A stretch of DNA of 64,000 nt, taken from assembly GCA_022113835.1 (NCBI GenBank), contig JAILWY010000009.1, positions 20,001-84,000 on the forward strand, in the 5' to 3' direction. Under the pieces are notes generated by a model. That model was not told where the DNA came from and made no database searches. It saw only the letters and a list, made by a program, of their open reading frames with translations. Numbering within the stretch: the stretch's first letter is position 1; every line of letters starts with the position of its first letter. The DNA comes from Atopsyche davidsoni (taxonomy: Eukaryota > Arthropoda > Insecta > Trichoptera > Hydrobiosidae). Shown one piece after another: positions 33,413 to 44,920 of the stretch. A program made the translations under genes and the position numbers.

Positions 33413-36004
33413 GTGACTCGCTCCAGCGATCCTGCCACTTCTGCACGGTCGTTGCCCTCGCGTTCGCGCGCGCGGTGTCGCGATCACCGGCGTCCTCGAA
33501 GATGGCCTTTCGTTCCTCTGCGAGAAGGTCGATGGGCGGAATCCCCGCGAGCACGAGCGCCGCATCGGCCGATACCGTGCGGTATCCGCATATGACGCGG
33601 AGCGCAGCACGCCGCTGCTCGCTTGATAGCATGCTGCGGTAGTGTGCCATCCGCATGCTCGGCGCCCAGACTTCGGCGCCGAAGAGCATTTGGGATTGGG
33701 CCACACTAGCGAGCAGCTTCCGCTTCTGTTCCTGCGGACCCTGCACGTTCAGCAGGATCCACGAAAGCGCAGCGGTGGTTTCCGCGGCTTTCTCCGCGGC
33801 TCTGCGGATGTGGGCCGTGTACTTCAGGGACCCGTCGAAGTACACGCCCAGGTATCTGACCGATTTCTGCGGTGTGATGACCGCGTTGCCGACGGTTATT
33901 CGCGGCGGCTCGTGCTTGCGCCTTCTTACGAGCATTACCGCCTCGGTCTTGTGCGCTGCCAGCTCCAGGCGGTGGTTCCCCAGGGCCTGGGCGATCCTCC
34001 GCAGCGCTTCGTTCAGGTTGGCCTGCAGATCTGACATCTTTCTGGCGACGGCCACGACGCCGATGTCGTCTGCGAAGCCGATTTCCTCGACACCGTCGGG
34101 AAGCTCCACTCGCAGCACCGCATCGTACATTATGTTCCACAGGAGCGGTCCGAGGACAGACCCCTGTGGCACTCCGCATGTGGTGGTTTTGTTGTTTCTG
34201 GTTATTCCACCTGCGGGAGTGTAATGCACGCCGCGGTCTCGAAAGTAACTGTCAATGACAGCCCGTACGTGCGGCTCGACGCCTTTCTTCTCCAGCGCCT
34301 CCATGATCTTCTTCCATGGGGCGCTGTTGAAGGCGTTTTTTACGTCTAGCGTAACGAGCGCGCAGTACTGTTTTGTCCGCCAGGTCCCCGCGTTTGCCAT
34401 CTCGGCCCTGCGGTGGACCCTCTTGATGGCGTCCGCCGTGGACTTACCCCTCCTGAACCCGTACTGAGACTCGGACAGGCAGCCCTCGGTCTCGATGTAC
34501 AAGTCCAGTCTGGAGTGTATCAGTCTTTCGAAGAGCTTCCCGAAGCTGTCGAGGAGGCACAATGGTCGGTAGGAAGACGCGAGATCGACCGGCTTGTCTC
34601 CTTTGCGCACCAGCGCTAGGCGCGCGGTCTTCCAGCACCCCGGGAACGTGGCCTTCGTCAGGCAGGTGTTGAAGACCGCGAGCAGCGCCGCAGGATCTTC
34701 GCGCACGGTCCTCTTCACGATCTCGTTGGGGATTCCGTCGGGTCCGGGCGCCTTGGCGTTGGGGAGGCGACTCGCGGCGATCTTCAGCTCCGGCACGGTG
34801 AAGAGTGGGATCTCTTCGTCCGGAGCTACGATGACCGCAGGTCGCCCGTCGTCAGGGCGCGTCGGGAACAACTCGTCCAGAATAGCGTCCACTCTTCCGG
34901 GCAGGGTGATGCCCGGGATAATCTGAGGAGTGTGCAGCCTCTTCATGACGAGCCTGTAGGGGAGTCCCCAGGGGTCATCGTCAATCGAGGCGCACAGCTT
35001 CTCCCAGCTTCGCTCCTTCGCGGCCTTGATGGAGATCGCGAGCGCTTTCTTTGCGCTTCTATACGCTTCGATCTCCATCGTGCAGTCCAGGGTTCCTCCT
35101 GCCTTTGGCCTCTTCCTCTGCAGTGCCCTTCTGGCAGCCATGGACTGCTTCCGCAGAGAAGCGATCTCATCAGACCACCAGTGGACGGGTCTTCTGGTCG
35201 GGTGGCACCACTTGCGCGGCATAGACGCGCCGCCGCTTCCGGATCCTCGCTGATGGTGTCTTCCCCGTGCCGCTTGAAGCTGTCCGCGAATTTCTCCGCG
35301 TCCAGCTTCCGCAGGCTCCAGGCCGGTCCTCGGGGCGGTGGTGGCACAGCTGGGTGGGTGGACGCCGTCGTGCTTAGGGTGAAGGATATGTAGAGGTGGT
35401 CGCTCAACGACTCTTCCTCCAATACCCTCCAACCCTCGAGCGAACGTGCAGTTCCCGGGCTCGCAAACGTCAGGTCTAATATTGACTCTGACGAGCCCCT
35501 CCGGAACGTGCTGGCGCCGTTGTTACATACAACGAGGCCCAGTCCAGCCGTCATGTCGGCGAGTGCCGCTCCTTTCCGTGTCGTCGACCGCGCTCCCCAT
35601 TCGACGGCCTTCGCGTTGAAGTCGCCGGCGATGATGACTTCACCTGCGTGCGTCCGGACGTCCTGCTCGAGCCGGGCGAGGTACGCTTCGTACTCTGCGT
35701 ACGCCACGTTAGGTGAAACGTAGCACGAGTACACGCGTATACCTCCGACCCGGATCCATGTGAAGCCTTACCCCGCGGTGCCGATCTCTTCGACGGGGGT
35801 GTCGCCGGCTGTGGCTACGGCTGTCAGCCCCGTCGCGTCGGCCCTCCACCTGGCGCTTGCCGGAGTGCGGTGCTGCTCGCAGGCGATGATGATGTCCGCC
35901 TGCAGCTCCCGCGCTTTCTGCTCCAGCAGCGCCTGCGCCGCCCTGCAATGGTTAAGATTAATTTGCAGGACGCGCAGAGACATCGGTATGCTTGCGGTAG
36001 GCAT
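33413..36004 (-). pseudogene. LINE ORF2: endonuclease and reverse transcriptase (5' and main part)
   Basis: Starts at ATG 36004 (MPTASIPMSLRVLQINLNHC, the AP-endonuclease motif). An in-frame TAA near 35767 and a frameshift near 35240 break it. Endonuclease motifs IIAGDFNAKAVEWG and SDHLYISF are present. The RT part shows PGPDGIPNEIVK, LDVKNAFNSAPW, GVPQGSVLGPLLWN and the catalytic FADD. The frame runs to the TTAA at 33409-33412, where the nested piggyBac begins; the remainder continues at 31283. ORF2 would nick the target and reverse-transcribe the RNA, but this copy cannot make a full-length product. Confidence 0.88.
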
Positions 36005-37400
36005 TCAGGTAGTTCCTGAATGCCTCACATTTTCCGCTTCCTTGGGCGTGGTCGCTTCTTTTGCCTGCTGCGACGCATGTCGGGCACTTCGGCCTGTTTC
36101 GGCACTCTTTGGCCTTGTGCCCGGGTCGGCCGCAGGTGAAGCACTGCTTGCTCTTGTCCGGGCCTCTGCAGTTTGGCGCAGCGTGGCCGAAGCCGAGGCA
36201 CCTGAAGCATCTGGTGATTGTCAGGTGCTCTCGCACTCGGCAGCTGACCCATCCGACGCGGATCTTGCCCGCTGCCAGGACGGTCTGCGCTGCGTCTGTC
36301 GGAACGTCGGCCAGGCCCGTTCTGGTGCCGTTTCGGGCCGGGAGGAACTTGACAGCTCCGACCGCGTCCGGCGTACACCCGGCCTGCGCCGCTAGCGCGG
36401 TGGCCAGCTCTTCTACCGTCGTCGACTCGTCGAGGTTGTGTACCTCGACGGTCAAGGTCGTGCCGAGGCTCTTGACGCTGGCGTTCTCGCCCAGAGCGCC
36501 AGCTGCCGCCTTGGCAAATTTGGTCGCCGTCTCGGCGCTTGCCTCTTCCAACTCGACCACGATGTGGCCGGCGCGGGTCTTGCGGACAGTCCGGATGTTG
36601 GCGCCTTGCTCGTCCGGTCTGACCGCAGTCTTCAATGCGGAGATCGTCTCTGCGGCAGTCTTCCCATTGAGGGGACGTATCTCCACGGCTGGCATTTTTC
36701 GCGCCGGGAATCGCATTCTGGTCTGCGGGGGTTCAGGAGGGCGCTTTTTGGCGGCCCGCCTTTTGACGATGGTGAAGCCGCCGTCGTCGTTCTTCTCGGG
36801 GTCCGTTGTCACTGCCAACGGTGTTGCTGCTGCTACTGTTGATGGTGCTGCTGCTGCTGTTGGCAGGGCTGCTGTTGCTGGTGTCCGTGCTATTGTCGCT
36901 TTTTTTCGTGGTGCTGCTGTCGGTGCCGCCGCTGCAGTCTTTGGTGCTGCTGCAGCGGTCTTTCTCGTTCCTGCTATTGTTCCTGCTGTTGCCTCTGTGA
37001 GGGGCTGTCGCCGGCTGTGCTGCGGTCTGGCCGCTACTTTCCCCGTTTTGTATGTGGGGGGATTGCAAGTCGACTTGCGCGCAGGGACAGCTGCCGCCAT
37101 GGCATAAGTCCCTGGTAGCGAAGCCCTTGAGGTCGCAGGTCTTACCACAGGTATTGGTGCTGGGGGGGTCATGGTACGCTCAGCGACACGCTTGATCCAC
37201 GCCAGTGTGGCCGGACGCAGTAGTTGTACTGCCGCCTTAAGCGCTAGGTTGGTGTTTGGCATGACCGCCGCCTCCATTTTCCTGGCGAGCTTTTCCAGCT
37301 GCCAGGCAAATTCTAGATCCAGTTCCGGGAGCTTTTCCGTTATCATGCTAATATTCGTCGCCAGTGTCTGTTTGTTTGTTGTTAGTTGTTTTTTATCCAT
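35958..37400 (-). CDS. LINE ORF1, Gag-like nucleic-acid-binding protein
   Basis: Open from ATG at 37400 (MDKKQL) to TAA at 35958, about 480 codons. The N-terminal half is Ala/Thr-rich low complexity with a Lys/Arg-rich patch. The C-terminal part carries three zinc knuckles: CFRCLGFGHAAPNC, CFTCGRPGHKAKEC and a third starting CPTC. This is the layout of R1/TRAS/Jockey-type ORF1, which coats element RNA. It overlaps the ORF2 start by about 47 bases in another frame, suggesting reinitiation or frameshift-type coupling. Intact. Confidence 0.88.
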   Translation of the reverse strand: MDKKQLTTNKQTLATNISMITEKLPELDLEFAWQLEKLARKMEAAVMPNTNLALKAAVQLLRPATLAWIKRVAERTMTPPAPIPVVRPATSRASLPGTYAMAAAVPARKSTCNPPTYKTGKVAARPQHSRRQPLTEATAGTIAGTRKTAAAAPKTAAAAPTAAPRKKATIARTPATAALPTAAAAPSTVAAATPLAVTTDPEKNDDGGFTIVKRRAAKKRPPEPPQTRMRFPARKMPAVEIRPLNGKTAAETISALKTAVRPDEQGANIRTVRKTRAGHIVVELEEASAETATKFAKAAAGALGENASVKSLGTTLTVEVHNLDESTTVEELATALAAQAGCTPDAVGAVKFLPARNGTRTGLADVPTDAAQTVLAAGKIRVGWVSCRVREHLTITRCFRCLGFGHAAPNCRGPDKSKQCFTCGRPGHKAKECRNRPKCPTCVAAGKRSDHAQGSGKCEAFRNYLNAYRKHTDVSARPAN

Positions 37401-37817
37401 ATCAAGTCCCACGATTAGCTGGGAAATATATTTCCCTGCCGCAGAGCCCGCTTACGCCAGGGAGGCTAGATACAACGAGGGGACGCCAAGTACCTCGAGG
37501 GAATCGTTAATGATACAATTGTTTAACCACCTTGTACCATTCACCCCGTAGGCACGATGTCTGACACCGTGGGGTTGGGTGGGTTGCGCGTCAGGGCCCA
37601 ACGATTTGCATCGCTGGGGGGCTCCCTGTCACGGCTGAGTCTCCCTCCATAGAGGCGTTTTAGAAGGAGGACCCGAGTGCGGCCAAGCGGTTCGAACATC
37701 GCTCTTCTGACCTAAGCCAGCTGAGAGATGACCGTTCCACCTGTCTGCTCCCAGGGTGCACCACGAGGAGGTCTGAGTCCGGCTTTGCACCCCAACCTAA
37801 CCCAACCTAACCCAACC

Positions 37818-38935
37818 TTTTTTTTTTTTTTTGTGTTGGCGTTTGCAACCCGCACCCAGGTCCTTGTAAACATACTTCTGCTGGGTTGCGGGAGCGTATC
37901 CGTTTATTCAGACCTCCTTGAAGGCATAAGAAGAGGAGAAAAAACATATACAGAGAGTACGAGGAATATACAGACAATATAAGCAAAAAAAAAAAACTGG
38001 TCTTCTTAGGCCTTCAAGGACCTTCTTCGTGTCTCGTCCTCTTGTGCTCCCGCCGCTGGGTAGCAGCGGGCCCAGAAGAGGACGCTGTTCTTTCTTGCCC
38101 GATGCGTTCGCGGGAGTCGTGCGGATGGGAGAAGTAATCCGCACGTCTCACGCTGTCCGCTCCCTGGTACCCTCCTTGGGCGGCGCGCATCAGGCCCTTC
38201 CCTGGTGTTGGTGGTCTCGTGTCGTTGGGCGTCAGGGCCCAGCGGTTGGGCCGCTGGTGGGCTCCCTGTCGCGACTGTGTTTCCTCGTGGTCTTCGGTTC
38301 CTGCCACAGGCGCTGCGGCGGGACCCGGAGACGCTGTTCCGTGTTGCCCGGGTGCTCGCGGAAGACGTGCAGAAAGTCTGGATCCGGACGCCTTCCGCTG
38401 TCCGCTCCGTAGTGCCCTCCTTGGGCGGCGCACGTCGGGCCGTTCTCTGGTACTGGTGGCGGTCTAGACCTCCGTGTCAAGGCCCAGCGGCTGAGTCGCT
38501 GGTGGGCTCCCTGTCACGGATGTCTCCTTCTTCGTTCTGGTCCTCTCCTGCTGTCGCTCGAGCGCGACTGGTCCGGAGGTCGCCCGGGTGCTGGCGATAG
38601 GCGCTCGGACGAACCACTGCCCGGGCGCCGCACGCGCTGTCCGCTCCTTGGGGGCCCTCCTCGGGGCGGCGCACGTCGGGCCTTTCTCTTGTTGGGGCAC
38701 ACTGCCCGTGTTGCGCGACAGGCCCCAGCGATTTGCATCGCTGGGTGGGCTCCCTGACGCGGCTGAGTCTCCATCCATAGAGGCGTTTTGGATGGAGAAC
38801 CCGGTTGCGTCTCAGGTTAGCAGTGGCAGAGCGGTTGGCCGGGATTAGTCGACCGTCGCCGCCCGACCGCTCCCAGGGTGCACCACGAGATTAGAGTCCG
38901 GCTTCGCACCCCAACCTAACCTTTTTTTTTTTTGC
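37818..38935 (-). mobile_element. LINE remnant: 3' end fused to repeated 5' UTR-like blocks
   Basis: A T run (poly-A on the minus strand, 37818-37831) marks the 3' end. After about 200 bases of 3' UTR, the sequence consists of three related blocks (about 38150-38390, 38395-38640, 38640-38780) sharing CGCTGTCCGCTCC, CCTCCTTGGGCGGCGCAC and GGTGGGCTCCCTGTC. The 5'-end module CTCCCAGGGTGCACCACGA...CACCCCAACCTAACC (38870-38922) follows. The blocks also occur once in the 5' UTR of the main LINE (about 37600-37640). Coding regions are absent, so this is an internally deleted or chimeric copy. Confidence 0.7.
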
Positions 38936-39790
38936 ATTTGCATTTGCAACCCGCACCCAGGTTCGCTTATAAGCACTCTTCCGGGTTGCGGGAGCGTATC
39001 TTTTATTCGGGGCCTCCTTGAAGGTTTCGCCGTAAAGGTTATGCTGATTTGTTGGTGATGGATGTAGATCAAAAGGCTTGGCGAAATGTTTGCGTATTCG
39101 TTTATTTATATTTATATTTGACAAGACAGAATTACGCGTAGTTACTGGTCGAGTGCCTGAGTCTCTCTGTGGGGGCGTCATGCGCTGGGGATTGTAGCGG
39201 TAATTTAGAGAGTTTATACCTGCTCGGACAAGCTCGACCTTGTGGTCGGGGCGGTTGGCCGAACAAGTCCAAACATGTCGAATATTGTAGTTCGGTGCAT
39301 TTGCACCGACCGCTACAAAGGCACATGGGAAAAGAGAAAAACACGTTTACATGTACAAAAAACTTGGCTTCACATGTCCTCCAAGGACTTCCCGCTGTTC
39401 CGCCTCCACGGCGTGCTGCTTGCCTCATCTTCTTGTGCTCTCGCCGCTAGGTAGCGGTGGATCCAGAAGAAGACGCTGTTCTTTCTTGCTCGTTATGCTT
39501 GCAGGAGACGTGCGGATGGGAGAAGAAATCCGCAAGTCTCGCGCCGTCCGCTTCGTGGTGCCCTCCTTGGGCGGCGCACATCGGGTCTTTTCCTGGTCTT
39601 GGTGGTCTCGTGTCGTTGAGCGTCAGGGCCCATTGATTGGCGTCGCTGGTGGGCTCCCTGTCGAGACTGTGTTTCCTCCTCCTCCTGGTCTTCGGTTCCT
39701 GCCGCTGACGCAGCGGCCAGGATCGACCAGCTTGTCTCCTTTGCGCACCAACGCTAAGCGCGCCGTCTTCCAACACCTCGGGAAGGGACC
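38923..39790 (-). mobile_element. Second LINE remnant with short RT fragment
   Basis: Begins at its own poly-A (T run 38923-38933) directly after the CCCCAACCTAACC of the previous copy. It contains about 580 bases of 3' region, one 5' UTR-like block (about 39540-39670) and a 70-base piece of ORF2 (39722-39790) matching the RT region at 34584-34650. It ends abruptly near 39790. Confidence 0.7.
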
Positions 39791-39834
39791 GGAACCACAT
39801 TGATTTGCTTCGCCCAAATTCACTGCACACAAGT

Positions 39835-40200
39835 ATGGGGCGGTAGGATATGGTTTTTCTTACAATGCTCATAGACAGCCAGTGCAATATGGGTTGCATG
39901 ATTATCCAGTATCAATAGGGCCGGTTCGTCTACAGAATGTTTAGCATGATGGCTAAAGTGCCTTTTTTTCAGGTTGTGTGGGCAATGGGGTCATCTGACT
40001 CCGATTGCCTACATCTCCTTTTTTCTATAACTCATTAACTCGTGGCGTGACCTAAGTGAACCGAAGTCAGAGTACCTTAGCTGTGCACAGGTAGCGATCG
40101 GGTTCAAAAAACGTCGCCCTCTCTGGTTTGGTTTCTGTTAAAATGCGGTGACCACCATTGCCTTTTGACTCCAATTGCCGACATCTCCCCTATTCACCAA
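39835..40200 (-). pseudogene. pogo-like DNA transposon remnant
   Basis: The minus strand matches 57160-57560: it contains the same LILDNHATHIALAV-type catalytic block and the segment GAGTTATAGAAAAAA. TACATCTCC-type motifs lie at 40010 and 40180. Strongly decayed. Confidence 0.65.
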
Positions 40201-40787
40201 CAGTGAAGCGCTCCACACATATTACGATAAATTGGCGTCTCATCTAACAAATTGCACAATAGTGTAGCCTTAACCAATAGTTTTTGTGAGATTTCGCCGA
40301 TATTCACTGGTATATGACTTCATAATTGTACAATTTGTTGGACGAGACGCCAATTTATTGCATTTGAGTGGAGCACTTGACATTCATTGCGACCACGTAA
40401 TGATCAAATTGAAATTAAATCTAAATCATTAATTACTTTTTTTTAATTATTTTCAAAATTTGTTCCTTCGATTTCGGTTTTGGCTTCGCTTACATTTTAA
40501 TAATTCAAAATTATGTACCAATAGACACATTTATTAAACAAAACGCCTAAATAGCGCAACTTTCCGATTAAATGTAGTTTCAGTTTTATGCAAATCTTCC
40601 TCTTTTCCTTATTTTTTAAAATGAGCACTAACAAATATTCGCTGTTAGCAACACTAAAACATCGTAACCTACAAATTTGACATTTTCTTTTGACTACATT
40701 CTCGTAATAAATTAAACTATAACTGCTGTTCGCATTATTTAGTTTTCAATCAACATTACTTATTCAAGGAAATTTGTTTGTTTTAAC
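40201..40787. other. Upstream region of the DAP3 gene
   Basis: AT-rich, no coding sequence. A near-repeat of CAAATTG...GACGAGACGCCAATTTA with GGCGTCTCATC...AACAAATTG (about 40230-40360) forms an imperfect inverted repeat, probably part of an old transposon. The 100 bases before the ATG presumably hold the DAP3 promoter, but no clear TATA box stands out. Confidence 0.4.
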
Positions 40788-42583
40788 ATGTGGCTGAGAA
40801 GACCTTTTACCTCTTCGGTTATATTTAACCGTCATCTGTCATCTGTTCGAGCGAATAATAAAAATCAATCGCAAGAAATATTCAAAACTCACGAAAATAA
40901 TCCAGCAAGTATATTATTGTTCTTTAATTCGTTTTATATCAAGACAAAAAGTAACTTTTCTATTTTTAACATTCGTATTCATGTGAGTGTATGTAGTTTT
41001 TACTTCTTGTACGCATTTATTATTAAATTTACGGATATTTAATAATTAATGTTGTAGTTTCTCACTTTACTATTACAAGTATTTGATATACTTTTCAAAT
41101 GGGACTCGGGCGCGTTACTCATAGTGTCTAATTTTAAATTGAATATTTTCCACATATGTTTTATTAATTACTACTTAGTTTTGACTCAGTAAGATGGATA
41201 TGTATGCTGACACAAATCCAAATACAACAAATCAATGGTATTATTTGTCTTGTTTATTGATTTTGCTCATCTCTATTATTAGTTCCCTATTTTTTATCAT
41301 CAATAAATTATTAACATACAGGTCCATCACACACTTGATCATTCCGGTCAATTCTACACTGTGTCCGAACAAGTCTCTAAGAATCTATTTTCTCATGGAG
41401 GGCTGCCTGTCTCTTTCACAAAACAGACTAAAACATTTGCCGAGACTTGCATCATGGTGCGACCCCCTGCCGTCGATATCATTAACCTGATGAGACTTAG
41501 TGATATGAGCAAACCGGCCAACAGATATGTCCTCTGTATCCTTTACAAGTTGCAAACATTATAAATCACTTTTTTCTACACGTGCAATATGATTATTTAT
41601 TATCATCCTTCAAGACTCGTAATATTATAGTGGATGAATAATTGTACAAGTCGTGTGTGTTTGTTTCTGTGTAAACCATTATATTCCTTAATTGTTTTTT
41701 TATATATAAGATGGAGATAAAGGGACTGGAAAATCACTGAGTCTAGCTCACCTAATACACTTTGCTTGGACCGAAGGTTACTTACTCGTTCACATACCTT
41801 GGGGTGGGTTTATTTCTATCAGTGCTGCCGTGAATGAATATAATTAGCGAAAATTGCTACAAGTTATTACGCTGGGTTTTTTTTTCAATATTTAATTATG
41901 TGCACACATCTGACAGAATCAGCTTCCGAAGACAATAAAAAAATATGATCAAGTTGATGCTTTTTGTGATGCGATGAATTGCTTCTATCTCACAATATCC
42001 ATCTGAGAGGTTTTACCAGAATTTCATTATTTACAATTTGATTAAATATAGTGCCTGAATGGTTACGCAGAACCACCCGCAACAAGGAAGTTTCCAACTC
42101 TTCTACTACAGAAGGTGGTGTCGATCTCCCCTTAGAGGCGGCGGCGTGGCTCATCCATTTCAAGTCGCAAAACATCAAGCTTCTTAAACAATTGCAAGTC
42201 AGTAGGATCTCTATATTCAATTATTATTTGTTATTTTTTGTCATTCTAATCTAGATTATTTTCATTTCCAACTTTAAAACTCCAATTTTTATTTTTTACT
42301 TACTGCAACTCACTTGAAAAAAGACAATTTTCTTAAAGTCCACTGCGCTCGTGTTTTCTATAATAATAATTATATTCTCTTATTTTGATTTTTCAGTTGA
42401 CAGTATCCAATGAATACATTTGGAGTAAAAGAGAAAGCACTGCAATAGGATCTCCATTAATGGAACTGATCGATCTCGGAATTAATAGAGTCAAGTATTC
42501 ATGTGATGTCATTGTAGCACTATCCACTGAAATAAAATCACTGTCTACCCAGAAAAAGTAAGAAAACTGTTCAAATGAAATCC

Positions 42584-42652
<69 letters not shown>

Positions 42653-43613
42653 TTATGTATTTCTTTTACTAATTTTAATGTGCTCCGTTTTAGATTTAAA
42701 ACATTTGTAGCCATCGATGGATATAATTGCTTCTTTTATCCTATGACGAGGCTCAAAACGGATATTAAAAAAAAAGTGACACCTAAAGATGTCACATTGA
42801 CGAGAGCCTTTCTCGAATTTACAAAAAGCGATTGGGTAAGTGAAATTTCTTTTTTTTTACCATGTCATATCTAATTAACAAAATGTGTCTTGGTGATTGA
42901 TTGATTAATTGTACCCACATTCATATTGCAATTTCATATCACCCAAACACAACGGAATCTTCACAGGCTTTAGCGCTTATAGACTAAATTAGAATCAGCA
43001 GTTACAAAACCACCATCGACCATTAAGACAAATGGTCAGTAAAATCATTAAATCCAATTGCTTTTATATCGTAGACTCAATTTTTTTTTTTTAAATTCAC
43101 CGAGCATAAATTGCAATAGTATCTAAATTTTATATTTAAAAAATTGTAATGAAATTTAAATATTCCTTAAATCTCATAAAAAATACACCTGTTTATCATT
43201 AATAATTGCTGTTTACCTGTTAATAAGTTAAATTGTCATTTTTTTTAGAGCAATGCGGCAATTGCAGTTGTTGTTGATCAAATTGCAGTTCCTGATGACA
43301 TGCACGAATCATTCTATCCCAGATATCTACTTGGCTATGAAGTTTGTATACACTAATATATAAATATATATATTTATTTATTTCAATTAAACACTTGTAT
43401 ATGCAGCACTTTTGTTATCCGCAGGGTTTTCGACACCTTGACCCATTTGTTCCTGTAGAAGTGAGGAATTATTCAGAGAAAGAAATGGAAAGCTGCTTAG
43501 GCTACTACCGTGACCGCCTGTGGCTACGCGGCTCATCGGCTCTGGATTCTGAGCTCGCTTTTACTAGTGCTGCCAATCCTTACAGACTCATGGAACTCTG
43601 TGCTCCCCTCTGA
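40788..43613 (+). CDS. mRpS29: Mitochondrial small ribosomal subunit protein mS29 (DAP3)
   Basis: GTP-binding mitoribosomal protein, also linked to apoptosis signalling in vertebrates. Exons: 40788-40982 (or donor near 40910), 41322-41535, 41711-41803, 42052-42197, 42397-42557, 42694-42835, 43249-43341, 43425-43613 (TGA). Recognisable blocks are FKTHENNPA, FYTVSEQVSKNLFSHGGLP, the P-loop GDKGTGKSLSLAHLIHF, YIWSKRES-like EYIWSKRESTAIGSPL, FVAIDGYNCF, and FRHLDPFVPVEVRNYSEKEMESCLGYY. All internal exons join in phase. The first junction is ambiguous: a donor right after NNPA gives the wrong phase, whereas GTGAGT at 40983 fits but adds about 30 unconserved residues. The basic N-terminus (MWLRRPF) fits a mitochondrial presequence. 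Confidence 0.93.
42585..42649. repeat. (TA)n microsatellite in DAP3 intron 5
   Basis: About 31 consecutive TA dinucleotides just downstream of the exon 5 donor. Confidence 0.97.
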
Positions 43614-44400
43614 TCATCTTTCAAATATTTTCTTTCCCTTCAAAATACATATATATGTAGTTATATAAATGCAACTCTATAACTGTAAACATATACTTTA
43701 TTAAATAAAATTTAAAAACTATTATATTTACAATATAGAGTGGTTTTTTGGCTCGACACCAAAGACTTTTATTGTGATCATGGCTAATATAAAATAATCC
43801 CAACAGATGTGAGTCCTTTTTTTCTTGTAAAACTTCTATTAGAATTCATACTGAATAAAGACAAAACATGTGCATCGATGCATTGCAGAATCGTCGGGTG
43901 CACCTTAATGTGCTGTATTCAGTGTTGGACTCAGAATCTACGCATATGTTAAAACCGTATTAATTTCGGAATATATGAATATAATCCATAATGGACCATA
44001 TTTATGCAATTTGTGTTGGTCTAATAAATATATATAATGGCCATGTTTCTATCTGATGAGGGTGTGCATTTCAACAGCTTAACTAGTGACTTGCTGTACA
44101 TTTTTTTTTCTCTGAACAATTATCTCACTGAACATATCTCTATTCTATTGAAATATTCAATGTTTTTTACACCATGTACTTGGTGGAATTCCGTAATTAT
44201 ATTTTTTATTTAAACAAATATTTTCAATAATGATTTACAAATTTCACAAAAATGTGGAAAATCACTAAAAATACATTTAAAAAACCTATTAAATATGGTA
44301 ATGAAATTCAAAACATTCATGATAAATATATAATTAAATCCATTCAAATGAATAAATTTGAGACTTACACCTGTGTGTCTTAAGGCCGATTAATGAAAAT
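43614..44400. other. DAP3 3' flank, no gene recognised
   Basis: AT-rich; AATAAA-like strings near 43700 and 43850 could serve polyadenylation. No other structure was found before the palindrome. Confidence 0.4.
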
Positions 44401-44574
44401 TATATTTATGTGATTAAGCACATTTTTTCATACATTGAAAACAATTAAAGAAAACTCTCAGAAAATATCATCGTGACTTGTGAGGGATCCCTCACAAGTC
44501 ACGATGATATTTTCTGAGAGTTTTCTTTAATTGTTTTCAATGTATGAAAAAATGTGCTTAATCACATAAATATA
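44401..44574. repeat. Perfect 174 bp palindrome
   Basis: The 87-base arms are identical reverse complements with no spacer; the centre lies between 44487 and 44488 in TGAGGGATCCCTCA. No mismatch was found on base-by-base comparison. A diverged single arm exists at 16075-16160, so the sequence belongs to a repeat family. It may be a fold-back MITE, the product of inverted duplication, or an assembly/cloning artefact. It would extrude as a long hairpin. Confidence 0.95.
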
Positions 44575-44801
44575 CTAATACCTGCATGGGTAAATAAAAA
44601 CGCATTCTGATTGACATTAATCTAAAATTAATATAAAATTATATTTGACTAGCGGATACCCGGCGCGTGCTTCTACGCTAAGTAAAGAAATAAAACACTT
44701 TTTTTATTTATTAACTTTTTTATCTTAATGCTAGCGGATAAACAATATAGTGAGTTTTTTCGGTAGGTGTGTAAACATAATGATTTTTCGGCGTTCTGAC
44801 C

Positions 44802-44920
44802 TGTGCTCTATGGTCTGGGAGAGGCATGGCAACACCTAAGATGCAGCGCGGGGGATGAACATTACTTGGGAGAGACCCGGCGCAAGTGGACGTAGTAACA
44901 ATGAGCAAGAGACGACAACA
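44802..44920 (+). repeat. 5' LTR, 119 bp
   Basis: Identical to 48594-48712. It contains the gag ATG (44901-44903) in its last 20 bases. No obvious TATA box or AATAAA was seen. An 18 bp perfect palindrome (TTTCGGCAG/CTGCCGAAA, 44926-44943) follows five bases after the LTR, where a primer-binding site would normally lie. Confidence 0.95.

Larger units (their letters stand above)
30486..37835 (-). mobile_element. R1-clade-like non-LTR retrotransposon, interrupted by piggyBac
   Basis: Minus-strand LINE with a 5' UTR (from about 37835), ORF1 (gag), ORF2 (endonuclease, RT, C-terminal CCHC region), a 3' UTR, and a poly-A tract seen as a T run at 30573-30590. Without the inserted 2.1 kb piggyBac it is about 5.1 kb. 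Directly after its poly-A comes GGTTAGGTTGGGGTGCG plus about 90 bases of LINE 5' UTR (to 30486), i.e. the start of another head-to-tail copy. ORF2 has a stop and a frameshift, so this copy is inactive. Confidence 0.85.

Noticed and set aside
33642..37107. Plus-strand frames of 130-350 codons opposite the LINE
   Set aside because: They are antisense shadows of GC-rich ORF1/ORF2; the minus strand carries the conserved motifs.
37790..37815. Telomeric repeat from AACCTAACCCAACCTAACCC
   Set aside because: It resembles but is not (CCTAA)n and is only about 25 bases long, tied to the LINE junction module.
40910..40982. Simple donor right after NNPA in DAP3 exon 1
   Set aside because: GTATAT there gives phase 1 while the next acceptor needs phase 0; the GTGAGT at 40983 fits, so the short form was not adopted, although the extra residues remain suspicious.
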